A stretch of 64,000 nt of DNA, from the NCBI GenBank assembly GCA_023423695.1, contig JAFAFA010000152.1, positions 1 through 64,000 of the forward strand. The letters run 5' to 3'. Numbering within the stretch: the stretch's first letter is position 1; each line of letters begins with the position of its first letter. This DNA comes from Pseudomonadota bacterium. GTDB lineage: Bacteria > Pseudomonadota > Alphaproteobacteria > Azospirillales > Azospirillaceae. The position numbers and the translations under genes are program-made. This document shows positions 8,754-16,294 of this stretch, one piece after another. Under the pieces are notes generated by a model. The model made no database searches. It was not told where the DNA came from and saw only the letters and a program-made list of their open reading frames with translations.

Positions 8754-8880
8754 CACAACTCCCAAAATTATCCGTAATGCGCCGAACCTGCGGACGCAGA
8801 TGGGCGCAGGACAGGTCCGGGCGGACAGGAAGGACCGGTGCGCCCCCCGGGACCGGTCCGATGGCACATGCTAACGACTC

Positions 8881-8895
8881 TAATTCTCATTTGCA
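8881..8895 (-). promoter_or_regulatory. Candidate Fur box in the divergent importer/EamA promoter
   Basis: Read on the minus strand, TGCAAATGAGAATTA matches 10 of 15 positions of the Fur core TGATAATGATTATCA and contains the common AATGAGAAT element. It sits in the 298-bp gap between the siderophore binding-protein gene and the EamA gene; I see no gene or other clear signal in that gap. Confidence 0.5.
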
Positions 8896-9051
8896 AAATC
8901 TTCCGCCTTGGGCGATGCGACGCAGCGCGGATGGCGTCCACGCGGCGGCGAGCCGGCTTCCCGAAACCATCGCATCCGTTGCAGGCTCCATGTCTCGGGT
9001 GCCGCCGACGCCTTTGCGACCGCCATGGAAAAGATGAAGGAAACCAAGAGA

Positions 9052-9489
9052 ATGACCGATGGCCTGTTTCCCTCTTGGATGCTGTGGGCCTTGTTGTCGG
9101 CCTGCTTCGCGGCGCTGACCGCCATTTTCGCCAAGGTCGGGGTGGAGGGTGTCGGCTCCGACATGGCGACGTTGATCCGGACTGCCGTCATTTTCCTGCT
9201 GCTGGTCGGCATCGTCGTCTGGTCCGGCCAGTCGCTGTCGCCATCCGCCGTATCGGGAAAGACCTGGTTGTTCCTGGTCCTGTCGGGCCTCGCCACCGGG
9301 GCGTCCTGGCTCTGCTATTTCCGCGCGCTGAAGCTCGGTCCCGCCTCGCAGGTGGCACCGGTCGACAAGCTCAGTGTGGTGCTGGTCGCCCTGTTCGGCG
9401 TGCTGTTCCTCGGCGAGAAGCTGTCAGCGCCGAACTGGCTCGGCGTTGTGCTGATCGCCATCGGCGTGATCCTGCTGGCCTTCAAGTAA
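9052..9489 (+). CDS. EamA-family small transporter (single half)
   Basis: A 145-residue membrane protein with about five hydrophobic helices and the EamA pattern: LLSACFAALTAIFAKVGVEGV, then FRALKLGPASQVAPVDKLSVVLVALFGVLFLGEKL and a final GVVLIAIGVILLAFK. The length matches the single-domain EamA proteins of about 140 aa, which probably dimerise. I chose 9052 (MTDGLFPSWML), preceded by AAGGAAA at 9037. It lies between the siderophore importer and the LysR/TrpD2-like gene, so metabolite or siderophore efflux is possible but not shown. Confidence 0.85.
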   Translation: MTDGLFPSWMLWALLSACFAALTAIFAKVGVEGVGSDMATLIRTAVIFLLLVGIVVWSGQSLSPSAVSGKTWLFLVLSGLATGASWLCYFRALKLGPASQVAPVDKLSVVLVALFGVLFLGEKLSAPNWLGVVLIAIGVILLAFK

Positions 9490-9519
9490 ACAACCCAACG
9501 GCTTGCCCCCAAGCGCAAA

Positions 9520-9534
9520 TGCGTATCATTATCA
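9520..9534 (+). promoter_or_regulatory. Candidate Fur box upstream of the LysR/TrpD2-like fusion
   Basis: TGCGTATCATTATCA matches 12 of 15 positions of the Fur core TGATAATCATTATCA. It lies 31 bp before the proposed start at 9566, where it could block transcription when iron is plentiful. Confidence 0.65.
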
Positions 9535-9565
9535 TAGAAAGTCAAGGGACCGGAATGAGCACCAT

Positions 9566-11092
9566 ATGGGCACCATGAGCGATCTTTCCCCCGTGCCTGC
9601 GGACCGGCTCGAATGCCGCCGGGCGAGCGACAAGTTGACGCGCGGGCGCATGATCGTGGCGCTGGATGCCCTTCTGTCGAAGCGGAACGTCACGCTGGCG
9701 GCCCGGCAGCTGGACATGCAGCCCCCGGCGCTCAGCCGTCTGCTCGGCCAGATGCGGGAGGAGTTCGGCGATCCGCTGTTCGTCCGCTCCGGCAGCGGCC
9801 TCGTCCCCACCCCCTTCGCCGAGGCGTTGCGGCCCAGGGTGCAGGTGCTGGCGGCGGCCATCGACGACCTGTTCGAACCGACCGTTGCCAACCGGCAGGA
9901 GGAACCCTTCGATCCGGGCTGGAACGTCCCGTCCTCCGTGCCGGCCCCACCGCTGGCCGTGCGGCCGGCCAACCTGCTGGACGGCCAGCCCTCGCCGGCC
10001 GAGATTGTCGCGGGGCTGGAGCGGGTCGGCCAAAGCGGTTGCCCCCATGACCGGCTGGCTCGCAACATCGGTATCCTCGGCATAGCCGGCGGCGGCCATG
10101 GCCGCCCGCTGACCATGGAGGAAGCGGAAGAGGCGATGGGCATCGTCCTGGCCGGGGAGGCGGACCCGATCCAGACCGGCGCGCTGTTCGGCATGATGCG
10201 CGTGCGCGGCGCCACCGCGCCGGAGCTCGCCGGCTTCGCGCGGGCGATGCAGGGCCATGTCGCCGCCCGGTTCGAGGGGCGCTTGGGGGGCACACACGCC
10301 CTTGATGAACCGGCATCCCGTCTCGAAGCGGATCTGGACTGGCCCTGCTTCACCTCGCCCAACTACCATAACCCGCCCTGGTTCTTTCACGCTGCCAAGC
10401 TGGTGGCCCAGGCCGGACACCGGGTCCTGTTGCACGGCAACACCGGCAGCGGCCCCGCCGCCGGGCGGTACGAGGTGGTGGCCGCCGCGCTCGGGATCCC
10501 GGTCTGTTCGACCGCGGATGACATCGGCGCGGCTCTGACGACGCAGCGGATCGCCTATGTTCCGCTGACCGCGCTCGCGCCCCAAATCCACCGGTTGATC
10601 GGCCTGCACCGGCTGACCCAGTTCCGCAACGCAGCCCTGGAGGCGGTCCATCTGCTGAGGCCGGCCGGCGGACGCACCAGCCTGCTGGGCGTGACCAAGC
10701 CGTCGCACCGCGAACTGCATCGCGACACCGCACGCCTGCTGGGGGTGCCTCACGTCTCCGTGCTGGGCAGCGTGCGCGACGTGGCGCAATACACGCCCTT
10801 CCGCCCGGCCACCATCCATCGCCTGATCGACGGTCAGCCGAACGACCTCGCCCTTCCCTCCCGCATGACGGAGCCGCCGGTCACGCCCCGGCCGCGCGGC
10901 ACCAGCCTGGAGTACTGGCAGGGGGTGTGGACCGGTGCGATGCCCGACAGCAGGGCCGAGCGGATCATCGTCGGCACCGCGGCCTTCGCCCTGTTCTCGC
11001 TGCCTGGATTCTCCCTGTCCTCCGGCGCCGATGGGTTCGACGCCGCGATGACCTGGGCGGAGGACCTGTGGAAGTATCGCCGCCCCCGCTGA
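9566..11092 (+). CDS. LysR-type HTH fused to an anthranilate phosphoribosyltransferase-like (TrpD2/YbiB) domain
   Basis: A 508-residue two-part protein. Residues about 25-95 form a LysR-type winged helix (ALDALLSKRNVTLAARQLDM, then PALSRLLGQMREEFGDPLFVR). After a linker, about 130-490 follow the TrpD fold: LTMEEAEEAMGIVLAGEADPIQTGALFGMM is the helical N-domain, and AKLVAQAGHRVLLHGN plus the QFRNAALEAVHLL region are the phosphoribosyltransferase core. The PRPP loop GTGGDG of true TrpD is not present, so catalysis as anthranilate PRTase is unlikely. A LysR effector domain is absent. A Fur-like box precedes it and a Fiu-like receptor gene follows. Start is uncertain (9566 or 9575). E. coli YbiB, a nucleic-acid-binding TrpD2 protein, also lies near fiu and ybiX. 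Confidence 0.8.
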   Translation: MGTMSDLSPVPADRLECRRASDKLTRGRMIVALDALLSKRNVTLAARQLDMQPPALSRLLGQMREEFGDPLFVRSGSGLVPTPFAEALRPRVQVLAAAIDDLFEPTVANRQEEPFDPGWNVPSSVPAPPLAVRPANLLDGQPSPAEIVAGLERVGQSGCPHDRLARNIGILGIAGGGHGRPLTMEEAEEAMGIVLAGEADPIQTGALFGMMRVRGATAPELAGFARAMQGHVAARFEGRLGGTHALDEPASRLEADLDWPCFTSPNYHNPPWFFHAAKLVAQAGHRVLLHGNTGSGPAAGRYEVVAAALGIPVCSTADDIGAALTTQRIAYVPLTALAPQIHRLIGLHRLTQFRNAALEAVHLLRPAGGRTSLLGVTKPSHRELHRDTARLLGVPHVSVLGSVRDVAQYTPFRPATIHRLIDGQPNDLALPSRMTEPPVTPRPRGTSLEYWQGVWTGAMPDSRAERIIVGTAAFALFSLPGFSLSSGADGFDAAMTWAEDLWKYRRPR

Positions 11093-11106
11093 CGCCCAGA
11101 TGCGGA

Positions 11107-11121
11107 TGCAAATCATTCTTA
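11107..11121 (+). promoter_or_regulatory. Candidate Fur box, distal, upstream of the Fiu-like receptor
   Basis: TGCAAATCATTCTTA matches 11 of 15 positions of the Fur core. It lies just after the fusion gene stop and about 330 bp before the receptor start, in a 357-bp gap in which I see no gene. The sequence CATTCTTATT here recurs, reversed, at 36262-36271. Confidence 0.45.
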
Positions 11122-11345
11122 TTAACTGCGTGATTTTTCTGCAACAGGTCTGGACTCGCCGCCCTTCCGCCTCGGTCCCGCACAGCCCAAGCACCATCGG
11201 GCGACACGCCTAAGGCGCTGATACAATACGGAAAACCAAAACTGCTCCAGTGGCGGTCCTCAGCATGAGCCAATCGGCCACCTACGCCCAGAGGGCGCAG
11301 AATATACTGCTTGCACTCGCCATGGTAGGCCTATGATTTTGCAAT

Positions 11346-11360
11346 TTAGAATGATTCTGA
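11346..11360 (+). promoter_or_regulatory. Candidate Fur or Irr (ICE) box of the Fiu-like receptor
   Basis: TTAGAATGATTCTGA is a near-perfect palindrome. It fits the published Irr/ICE consensus TTAGAAYRRTTCTAA at 14 of 15 positions and the Fur core at 11 of 15. It lies 90 bp before the receptor ATG, in an AT-rich stretch of the 357-bp gap, so it is the likely main iron operator. Which regulator binds cannot be decided from the sequence. Confidence 0.65.
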
Positions 11361-11449
11361 ATTTCAGCTGTTGTAGGAGGGAGCTATCCCATTGGTAGAA
11401 GGCGGTCCAGCGATCGTCCAATCACCTTGGCGCATTTCGGGAGAGCTTG

Positions 11450-13747
11450 ATGCGACAGACCACGTCCCCTCACGGACTGAGACCCCTTCTGGCCGGTGCG
11501 GCCGCCACGGCCAGCCTGGCCATGACCTTCGCAATTCCGGCGACGGCCGATGCGCAGACGGCCGGCACGGGAACGGGCGCTCCGGGGACCGGTCCGACGC
11601 CGCAGCGCTCCTCCACCGATGCCCTCCAGCTCGATTCGATCAAGGTCGATGCGGTGGCGCCGGAAACCGGCAACGTCAACGCCGCGCCCACCGGCGTGTC
11701 CCGCCTGCCGGAGACGGTCAAGGACACGCCCCGCGTCGTCAACGTCGTGCCGCAGGAGATCATCGAGCAGCAGCGCGCCACCTCGCTGGAACAGACCCTG
11801 CGCAACGTGCCGGGCATCACCATCTCGACCGGTGAAGGAAACGGTGGCCAGAACGGCGACCAGTTCCGCATCCGCGGCCTGACCGCCCGCGGCGACATCT
11901 ACACCGACGGCCTGAAGGATTTCGGCGTCTACACCCACGACGTCTTCAACACCGAGACGGTGCAGGTCTTCAAGGGTCCGTCGGGCAACGGCTTCGGCGT
12001 CGGCAACTCCGGCGGCGTGATCAACCAGGGCACCAAGAAGGCGTCGCTGCAGCCGAAGATCCAGATCGACCAGTCGGTCGGCACCGGCCCGCTCTACCGC
12101 ACCACGGTGGACATCAACCAGCCGCTCAGCGACACCGCGGCGTTGCGGGTGAACGGCCTCTACCACACCCAGAACGTCGCCGACCGCGACGAGGTGGAAG
12201 CCGACCGCCGCGGCATCGCCGCCGACCTGGGCCTCGGCCTGGGCACCCCGACCACTTGGCACCTGAACTACGCCTACCTGAAGGGCGAGAAGACGCCGGA
12301 CATGGGCCAGCCGATGGTGCGGGGCCTCGACGGTATCTTCCGTCCGGCGGGGGAGTTCGGCCTGGACCGGAAGACCTCCTATGTCCGCAACCTCGACCGT
12401 GACGACACCTCGAACCACATCCTCACCTCGACCTTAGCGCATGAGGTGAACAAGGCGCTGTCGGTCTATAACGACTCCCGCTTCAGCCATTACCAGCGCA
12501 ATTTCGCCTCCACCACCCCGTCGGCGCTCAGCGGCGCCGCTGCCGCCCAGTTCCTGGCCGGCGGCAATCCGGTGATTGGTTATGGCGCCGGCGGCGGCAT
12601 GGCCTTCAAGCAACAGGGCTTCGGTGTCCAGAACGTCACCGGCGCCAAGGTGAACGGCGAGCTGTTCGGCCTGCGCCATTCCTTCAATGGCGGCCTCGAC
12701 GTCAGCTACCAGCGTGACAAGCGCGAATCCGGCAGCTGGGTCAACCGCACCAACACTCAGACCATCCGCAACCCATCCCACAGCTATCCCGCCAACACCG
12801 CCATCCTCTACCCGGCGGCCGGCGGGCGCGAATCCAGCGTGACCAACGCCGGTCTGTTCGTCACCGACCGCGTCTGGCTGCTCGACCAGCTGTCGGTCCA
12901 GGGCGGCCTGCGCTGGGATTACTTCCGCACCACCTTCAGCGCGGCCGATCCGGCGATCGCCGACGGCTCGGCCTCCGAGCGCACCTGGAGCCCGTCGGTC
13001 AGCCTGATCTATGAACCGACCCCGGACTCGTCGGTCTACGCCTCCTACTCGCGCTCCTACAAGCCGATCGGCACCGACATCGCCGCAGCCGTCACCAACG
13101 GCACGGCGGAGACGCCGAACGGCGCCCGCAGCTTCGACCCGGAGCAGACCGACCTCTACGAGATCGGCGCCAAGGCCGACTTCCTGAACGGCCGTCTGGG
13201 CGTCAGCGGCGCCCTCTTCCAGGCCGAAAAGTCGAACACCTACTCGGTCGATCCCGCCACCGGCACCGTCACCGACGGCTTCTCCGAAGCCGGTCTCGGC
13301 GTCCGCGTCCGCGGCTTCGAGGCCAGCATCAGCGGCAAGGTGACGGAGCACTGGAACATCTACACCAACTACGCCTACCTGAACGGCAAGGTGACGGATT
13401 CCCGCACCAACCCGGCGCTGGTCGGCAATGTCGCCCCCAACGTGCCGAAGCACAACGCCAGCCTGTGGACGACCTACGAGTTCGAGGCCGGCATCCCCGG
13501 CAAGTTCACGGTCGGCGGCGGCGTCCAGTACGCCTCGGAATACTGGGCGGACAGCGCCAACACCGGCCGCATGCCCGACAGCTTCTCCGCCGACGCGATG
13601 GTGTCCTACGAGTTCCGCAACGTCTCGGTGGCGCTGAACGGCTACAACCTGACCGACCATCGCAACTACACCTCGGCCTTCAACGCCAGCCGCGCGGTCC
13701 CGGCCTCCGGCCGCACCGTCATGCTGACGACGGGGCTGACGTTCTGA
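11450..13747 (+). CDS. TonB-dependent siderophore receptor, Fiu/PiuA-like
   Basis: A 765-residue outer-membrane receptor. The signal peptide runs to about ATADAQ, followed by a Thr/Gly/Pro-rich segment. The plug domain (about 80-200) has VVNVVPQEIIEQQRATSLEQ, LRNVPGITISTGEGNGGQNG and FRIRGLTARGDIYTDGLKD, closest to Fiu/PiuA catecholate receptors. The remainder is the 22-strand barrel ending TTGLTF with the C-terminal Phe of outer-membrane proteins. The ATG at 11450 follows GGGAGAG. It imports ferric (probably catecholate) siderophores using TonB energy; the leftward CeuE-type importer is a plausible inner-membrane partner. The Piu context downstream supports the subfamily. Confidence 0.92.
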   Translation: MRQTTSPHGLRPLLAGAAATASLAMTFAIPATADAQTAGTGTGAPGTGPTPQRSSTDALQLDSIKVDAVAPETGNVNAAPTGVSRLPETVKDTPRVVNVVPQEIIEQQRATSLEQTLRNVPGITISTGEGNGGQNGDQFRIRGLTARGDIYTDGLKDFGVYTHDVFNTETVQVFKGPSGNGFGVGNSGGVINQGTKKASLQPKIQIDQSVGTGPLYRTTVDINQPLSDTAALRVNGLYHTQNVADRDEVEADRRGIAADLGLGLGTPTTWHLNYAYLKGEKTPDMGQPMVRGLDGIFRPAGEFGLDRKTSYVRNLDRDDTSNHILTSTLAHEVNKALSVYNDSRFSHYQRNFASTTPSALSGAAAAQFLAGGNPVIGYGAGGGMAFKQQGFGVQNVTGAKVNGELFGLRHSFNGGLDVSYQRDKRESGSWVNRTNTQTIRNPSHSYPANTAILYPAAGGRESSVTNAGLFVTDRVWLLDQLSVQGGLRWDYFRTTFSAADPAIADGSASERTWSPSVSLIYEPTPDSSVYASYSRSYKPIGTDIAAAVTNGTAETPNGARSFDPEQTDLYEIGAKADFLNGRLGVSGALFQAEKSNTYSVDPATGTVTDGFSEAGLGVRVRGFEASISGKVTEHWNIYTNYAYLNGKVTDSRTNPALVGNVAPNVPKHNASLWTTYEFEAGIPGKFTVGGGVQYASEYWADSANTGRMPDSFSADAMVSYEFRNVSVALNGYNLTDHRNYTSAFNASRAVPASGRTVMLTTGLTF

Positions 13748-13783
13748 GCGCTTTAAACGTTCATCACTTGGTCTGAAAAAGCC

Positions 13784-13814
13784 GGCCGGGCCGCTTCCAA
13801 CGGGTGGTCCGGCC
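13784..13814 (+). terminator. GC-rich hairpin between receptor and piuC
   Basis: GGCCGG (13784-13789) pairs with CCGGCC (13809-13814), just before the piuC ribosome site at 13823. There is no U tract, so it may be a partial terminator that lowers downstream expression relative to the receptor. Confidence 0.4.
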
Positions 13815-13835
13815 ACATATACGAGGAAACACGCC

Positions 13836-14522
13836 TTGCTCCTGCAGATCCCCGACATCCTCACCGCGGACGAAGTCGCGCAGTGCCGGGCGGTGCTGGA
13901 AGCCTCGCCCTGGGTCGACGGGCGCGTCACCGCGGGCGATCAGGCCGCCGGCGCCAAGCACAACCTGCAGATCCCCGAGGAAAGCGAGACCGCGCGCGAC
14001 CTCGGCGTGGTGATCCTCCGCGCACTCGCCCGCAGCCCGGCCTTCAATTCGGCCGTACTGCCGCTGAGGGTCCTGCCGCCGATGTTCAACCGGTACGACC
14101 GAGCGATGACCTACGGCTATCATGTCGACAACAGCATCCGCGCCATCCCCGGCACCGGCGGCATGCGCATGCGGGCCGACGTGTCGACCACCATCTTTCT
14201 CAGCGATCCCGAGGATTACGACGGCGGCGAACTGATCGTCGAGGACACCTATGGCAGCAAATCGGTGAAGCTGCCGGCCGGCCACGCCGTGGTCTATCCG
14301 TCCAGCAGCCTGCATCAGGTAAGCTCGGTGACACGGGGCTCGCGCTGGGCTTCCTTCTTCTTCACCCAGTCGATGGTCCGCGACGACGGGCTGCGCGCCA
14401 TGCTCTACGACCTCGACATGGCGATCATCGAACTGCGGCAGGAGCTTGGCGACGGCCACCATTCCGTCCTGTCGCTGGTCAACCACTATCACAACCTGCT
14501 GCGCCGCTGGGCGGAGGTGTGA
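13836..14522 (+). CDS. piuC: Fe(II)/2-oxoglutarate-dependent oxygenase, PiuC/YbiX (PKHD-type hydroxylase)
   Basis: A 228-residue cytoplasmic oxygenase starting with TTG at 13836 after a GAGGAAA site; MLLQIPDILTADEV is the typical PiuC beginning. The iron ligands are visible as His96-x-Asp98 (YGYHVDN) and His160 (SSSLHQV), with the 2-oxoglutarate-binding Arg170 in TRGSRW. PiuC/YbiX genes regularly follow Fiu/PiuA receptor genes and are iron-regulated; the natural substrate is not known. Its stop overlaps the ATG of the next gene by one base (TGATG). Confidence 0.93.
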   Translation: MLLQIPDILTADEVAQCRAVLEASPWVDGRVTAGDQAAGAKHNLQIPEESETARDLGVVILRALARSPAFNSAVLPLRVLPPMFNRYDRAMTYGYHVDNSIRAIPGTGGMRMRADVSTTIFLSDPEDYDGGELIVEDTYGSKSVKLPAGHAVVYPSSSLHQVSSVTRGSRWASFFFTQSMVRDDGLRAMLYDLDMAIIELRQELGDGHHSVLSLVNHYHNLLRRWAEV

Positions 14523-15208
14523 TGGCGGAGCGTGTGCGGGGTCCCATGCCGGGGTTGACCGTCGCCGACACCCTGCTGGCGCTCGGCCAGTCCTGCCTCG
14601 ACCGCGGCGAGGGCGAACAGGCCTATGGCTGGTTCCGTAGCGCCGCGCGCGGCGGCGACGCGCGCGCCCTCAACATGTTGGGCCGCTGCCTTGAGCATGG
14701 CTGGGGCGTTCCCGCCGATCCGATCCAGGCCGCCGCCCATTATTGCAAGGCCGCTGATCTCGGCGACGGCTGGGCGCTGTTCAATCTGGCCGACCTTTAT
14801 TGCCGCGGCGTCGGCGTGCCCGCCGATGACGAGGCCGCCTACCGCCTCTACGCCGCCTCCGCCGCCAAGGGAAACGCCAAGGCGCTGAACATGCTGGGGC
14901 TGTTCCACGAGAGCGGCCGCGCGGTGCCCGCCGACGATACCGCCGCCCGCGCCCTGTTCAAGGCGGCGGCGGAGGGCGGCGACTGCTGGGGCCGCTTCAA
15001 CCATGCCCGCACCCTGCTGCTCGACGGGCTGCGCGACGAGGCGTTGCGCTGGTTCGGCCTTGCGCTCGACAGCGGTTTCCCCGATTTTTACCGCAGCATG
15101 GCCGCCGCGCTGGCGCCGCACCCCGACCCGCGGATCCAGGCGCTGGCCGCCCGGGCCGCCGCGCTCGCCGAACCGGACCCGGCGCAGAAAGCGAAAGCCC
15201 ATCGATGA
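14522..15208 (+). CDS. Sel1/TPR repeat protein of the Piu operon
   Basis: A 228-residue soluble protein built of Sel1-like repeats of about 36 residues. Examples are AYGWFRSAARGGDARALNMLGRC, AAAHYCKAADLGDGWALFNLADLY and ALFKAAAEGGDCWGRFNHA. The repeats probably form a protein-binding solenoid; no signal peptide is evident. It is translationally coupled to piuC and overlaps the oxidase gene by 4 bp. A Sel1-type protein also follows piuC in Pseudomonas (PA4516), so the link is conserved. Partner unknown. Confidence 0.85.
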   Translation: MAERVRGPMPGLTVADTLLALGQSCLDRGEGEQAYGWFRSAARGGDARALNMLGRCLEHGWGVPADPIQAAAHYCKAADLGDGWALFNLADLYCRGVGVPADDEAAYRLYAASAAKGNAKALNMLGLFHESGRAVPADDTAARALFKAAAEGGDCWGRFNHARTLLLDGLRDEALRWFGLALDSGFPDFYRSMAAALAPHPDPRIQALAARAAALAEPDPAQKAKAHR

Positions 15209-16287
15209 GCGTTCCGCCCGACACCGTTTCGCTGTTCGACTATGAACGCCACTTCAACGACCGTGTCGATCCGGCCACCCGCGCCTATATCGGCGGCGCC
15301 GGGGCGGACGGCATCACGCAGCGTGCCAACCGCGAGGCCTTCGACCGCCTGCGCCTGATGCCGCGCGTCCTGCGCGACCTGTCCAACGCCACCGCCCGCT
15401 CGGTCCTGTTCGGCGAGACGCTCGACTACCCGATCATCCTCGCGCCGATGGCCTATCACAAGCTGGTTCATCCCGACGGCGAACTGGCGACGGTGGAGGC
15501 CGCCGGCCTGACGCGCAGCTGGATGACCGTCAGCACCCAGGCCAGCGTCCGCCTGGACGAGATCGCAAGACGGGCGACGGCGCCGCTGTGGTTCCAGCTC
15601 TACACCCAGCCCCGGCACGAGGACACGCTGACCCTGGTGCGGCGGGCCGAGGATGCCGGATGCCGGGCGCTGGTGCTGACGGTGGATGCGCCGGTCAACG
15701 GCATGCGCAACATGGAACAGCGCGCCGGCTTCCGCCTGCCGCCGACCATCGCCCCGGTCAACCTCGCCGGCCTCGCCCCCGACGGGTTCAGGCCGGCCCG
15801 GCCCGGCAGCCCGGTGTTCCAGGGCATGCTCCACGCCGCCCCGACCTGGGAGACGGTGGCGTGGCTGTGCGGCGAGACGCCCTTGCCTGTCCTGCTCAAG
15901 GGCATCCTCAACCCCGACGACGTGGATCCCGCCATCGCCGCAGGAGCCGGCGGCCTCATCGTCTCCAACCATGGCGGCCGGACGCTGGACACCCTCCCCG
16001 CCACCATCGACGCGCTGCCGGCGGTCGCCGCCAGGGCCGCCTGCCGCCTGCCGGTGCTGATGGACGGCGGCATCCGCCGCGGCACCGACATTCTGAAGGC
16101 GCTGGCCTTCGGTGCCGATGCCGTGCTGGTCGGCCAGCCGGTGCTGCACGCGCTGGCGGTCGGCGGGCTGGCCGGCGTCGCCCATATGCTGACCCTGCTC
16201 CAGACCGAGTTGGAGGTCGCCATGGCGCTGACCGGCCGCGCGACCCTGGCCGAGATCGACCGGTCGGTGATCTACCCGTCCGCCTGA
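15205..16287 (+). CDS. FMN-dependent alpha-hydroxy-acid oxidase/dehydrogenase
   Basis: A 360-residue TIM-barrel flavoprotein of the glycolate oxidase/lactate dehydrogenase (LldD) family that oxidises an L-2-hydroxy acid to a 2-oxo acid. Visible features are YIGGAGADGIT at the start, the FMN segment ILAPMAYHKLVHPDGELA, LWFQLY, the active-site Lys in VLLKGIL, the catalytic His in VSNHGGRTLD, and the phosphate-binding MDGGIRRGTDILKALAFGADAV. Length is normal. It overlaps the Sel1 gene by 4 bp and ends the iron-region operon. The substrate is unknown. Confidence 0.9.
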   Translation: MSVPPDTVSLFDYERHFNDRVDPATRAYIGGAGADGITQRANREAFDRLRLMPRVLRDLSNATARSVLFGETLDYPIILAPMAYHKLVHPDGELATVEAAGLTRSWMTVSTQASVRLDEIARRATAPLWFQLYTQPRHEDTLTLVRRAEDAGCRALVLTVDAPVNGMRNMEQRAGFRLPPTIAPVNLAGLAPDGFRPARPGSPVFQGMLHAAPTWETVAWLCGETPLPVLLKGILNPDDVDPAIAAGAGGLIVSNHGGRTLDTLPATIDALPAVAARAACRLPVLMDGGIRRGTDILKALAFGADAVLVGQPVLHALAVGGLAGVAHMLTLLQTELEVAMALTGRATLAEIDRSVIYPSA

Positions 16288-16294
16288 GCCGGGC

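Noticed and set aside
9542..11197. A 551-codon minus-strand frame opposite the LysR/TrpD2-like gene
   Set aside because: Low-complexity Gly/Arg/Gln-rich translation without motifs; the plus frame has two clear domains.
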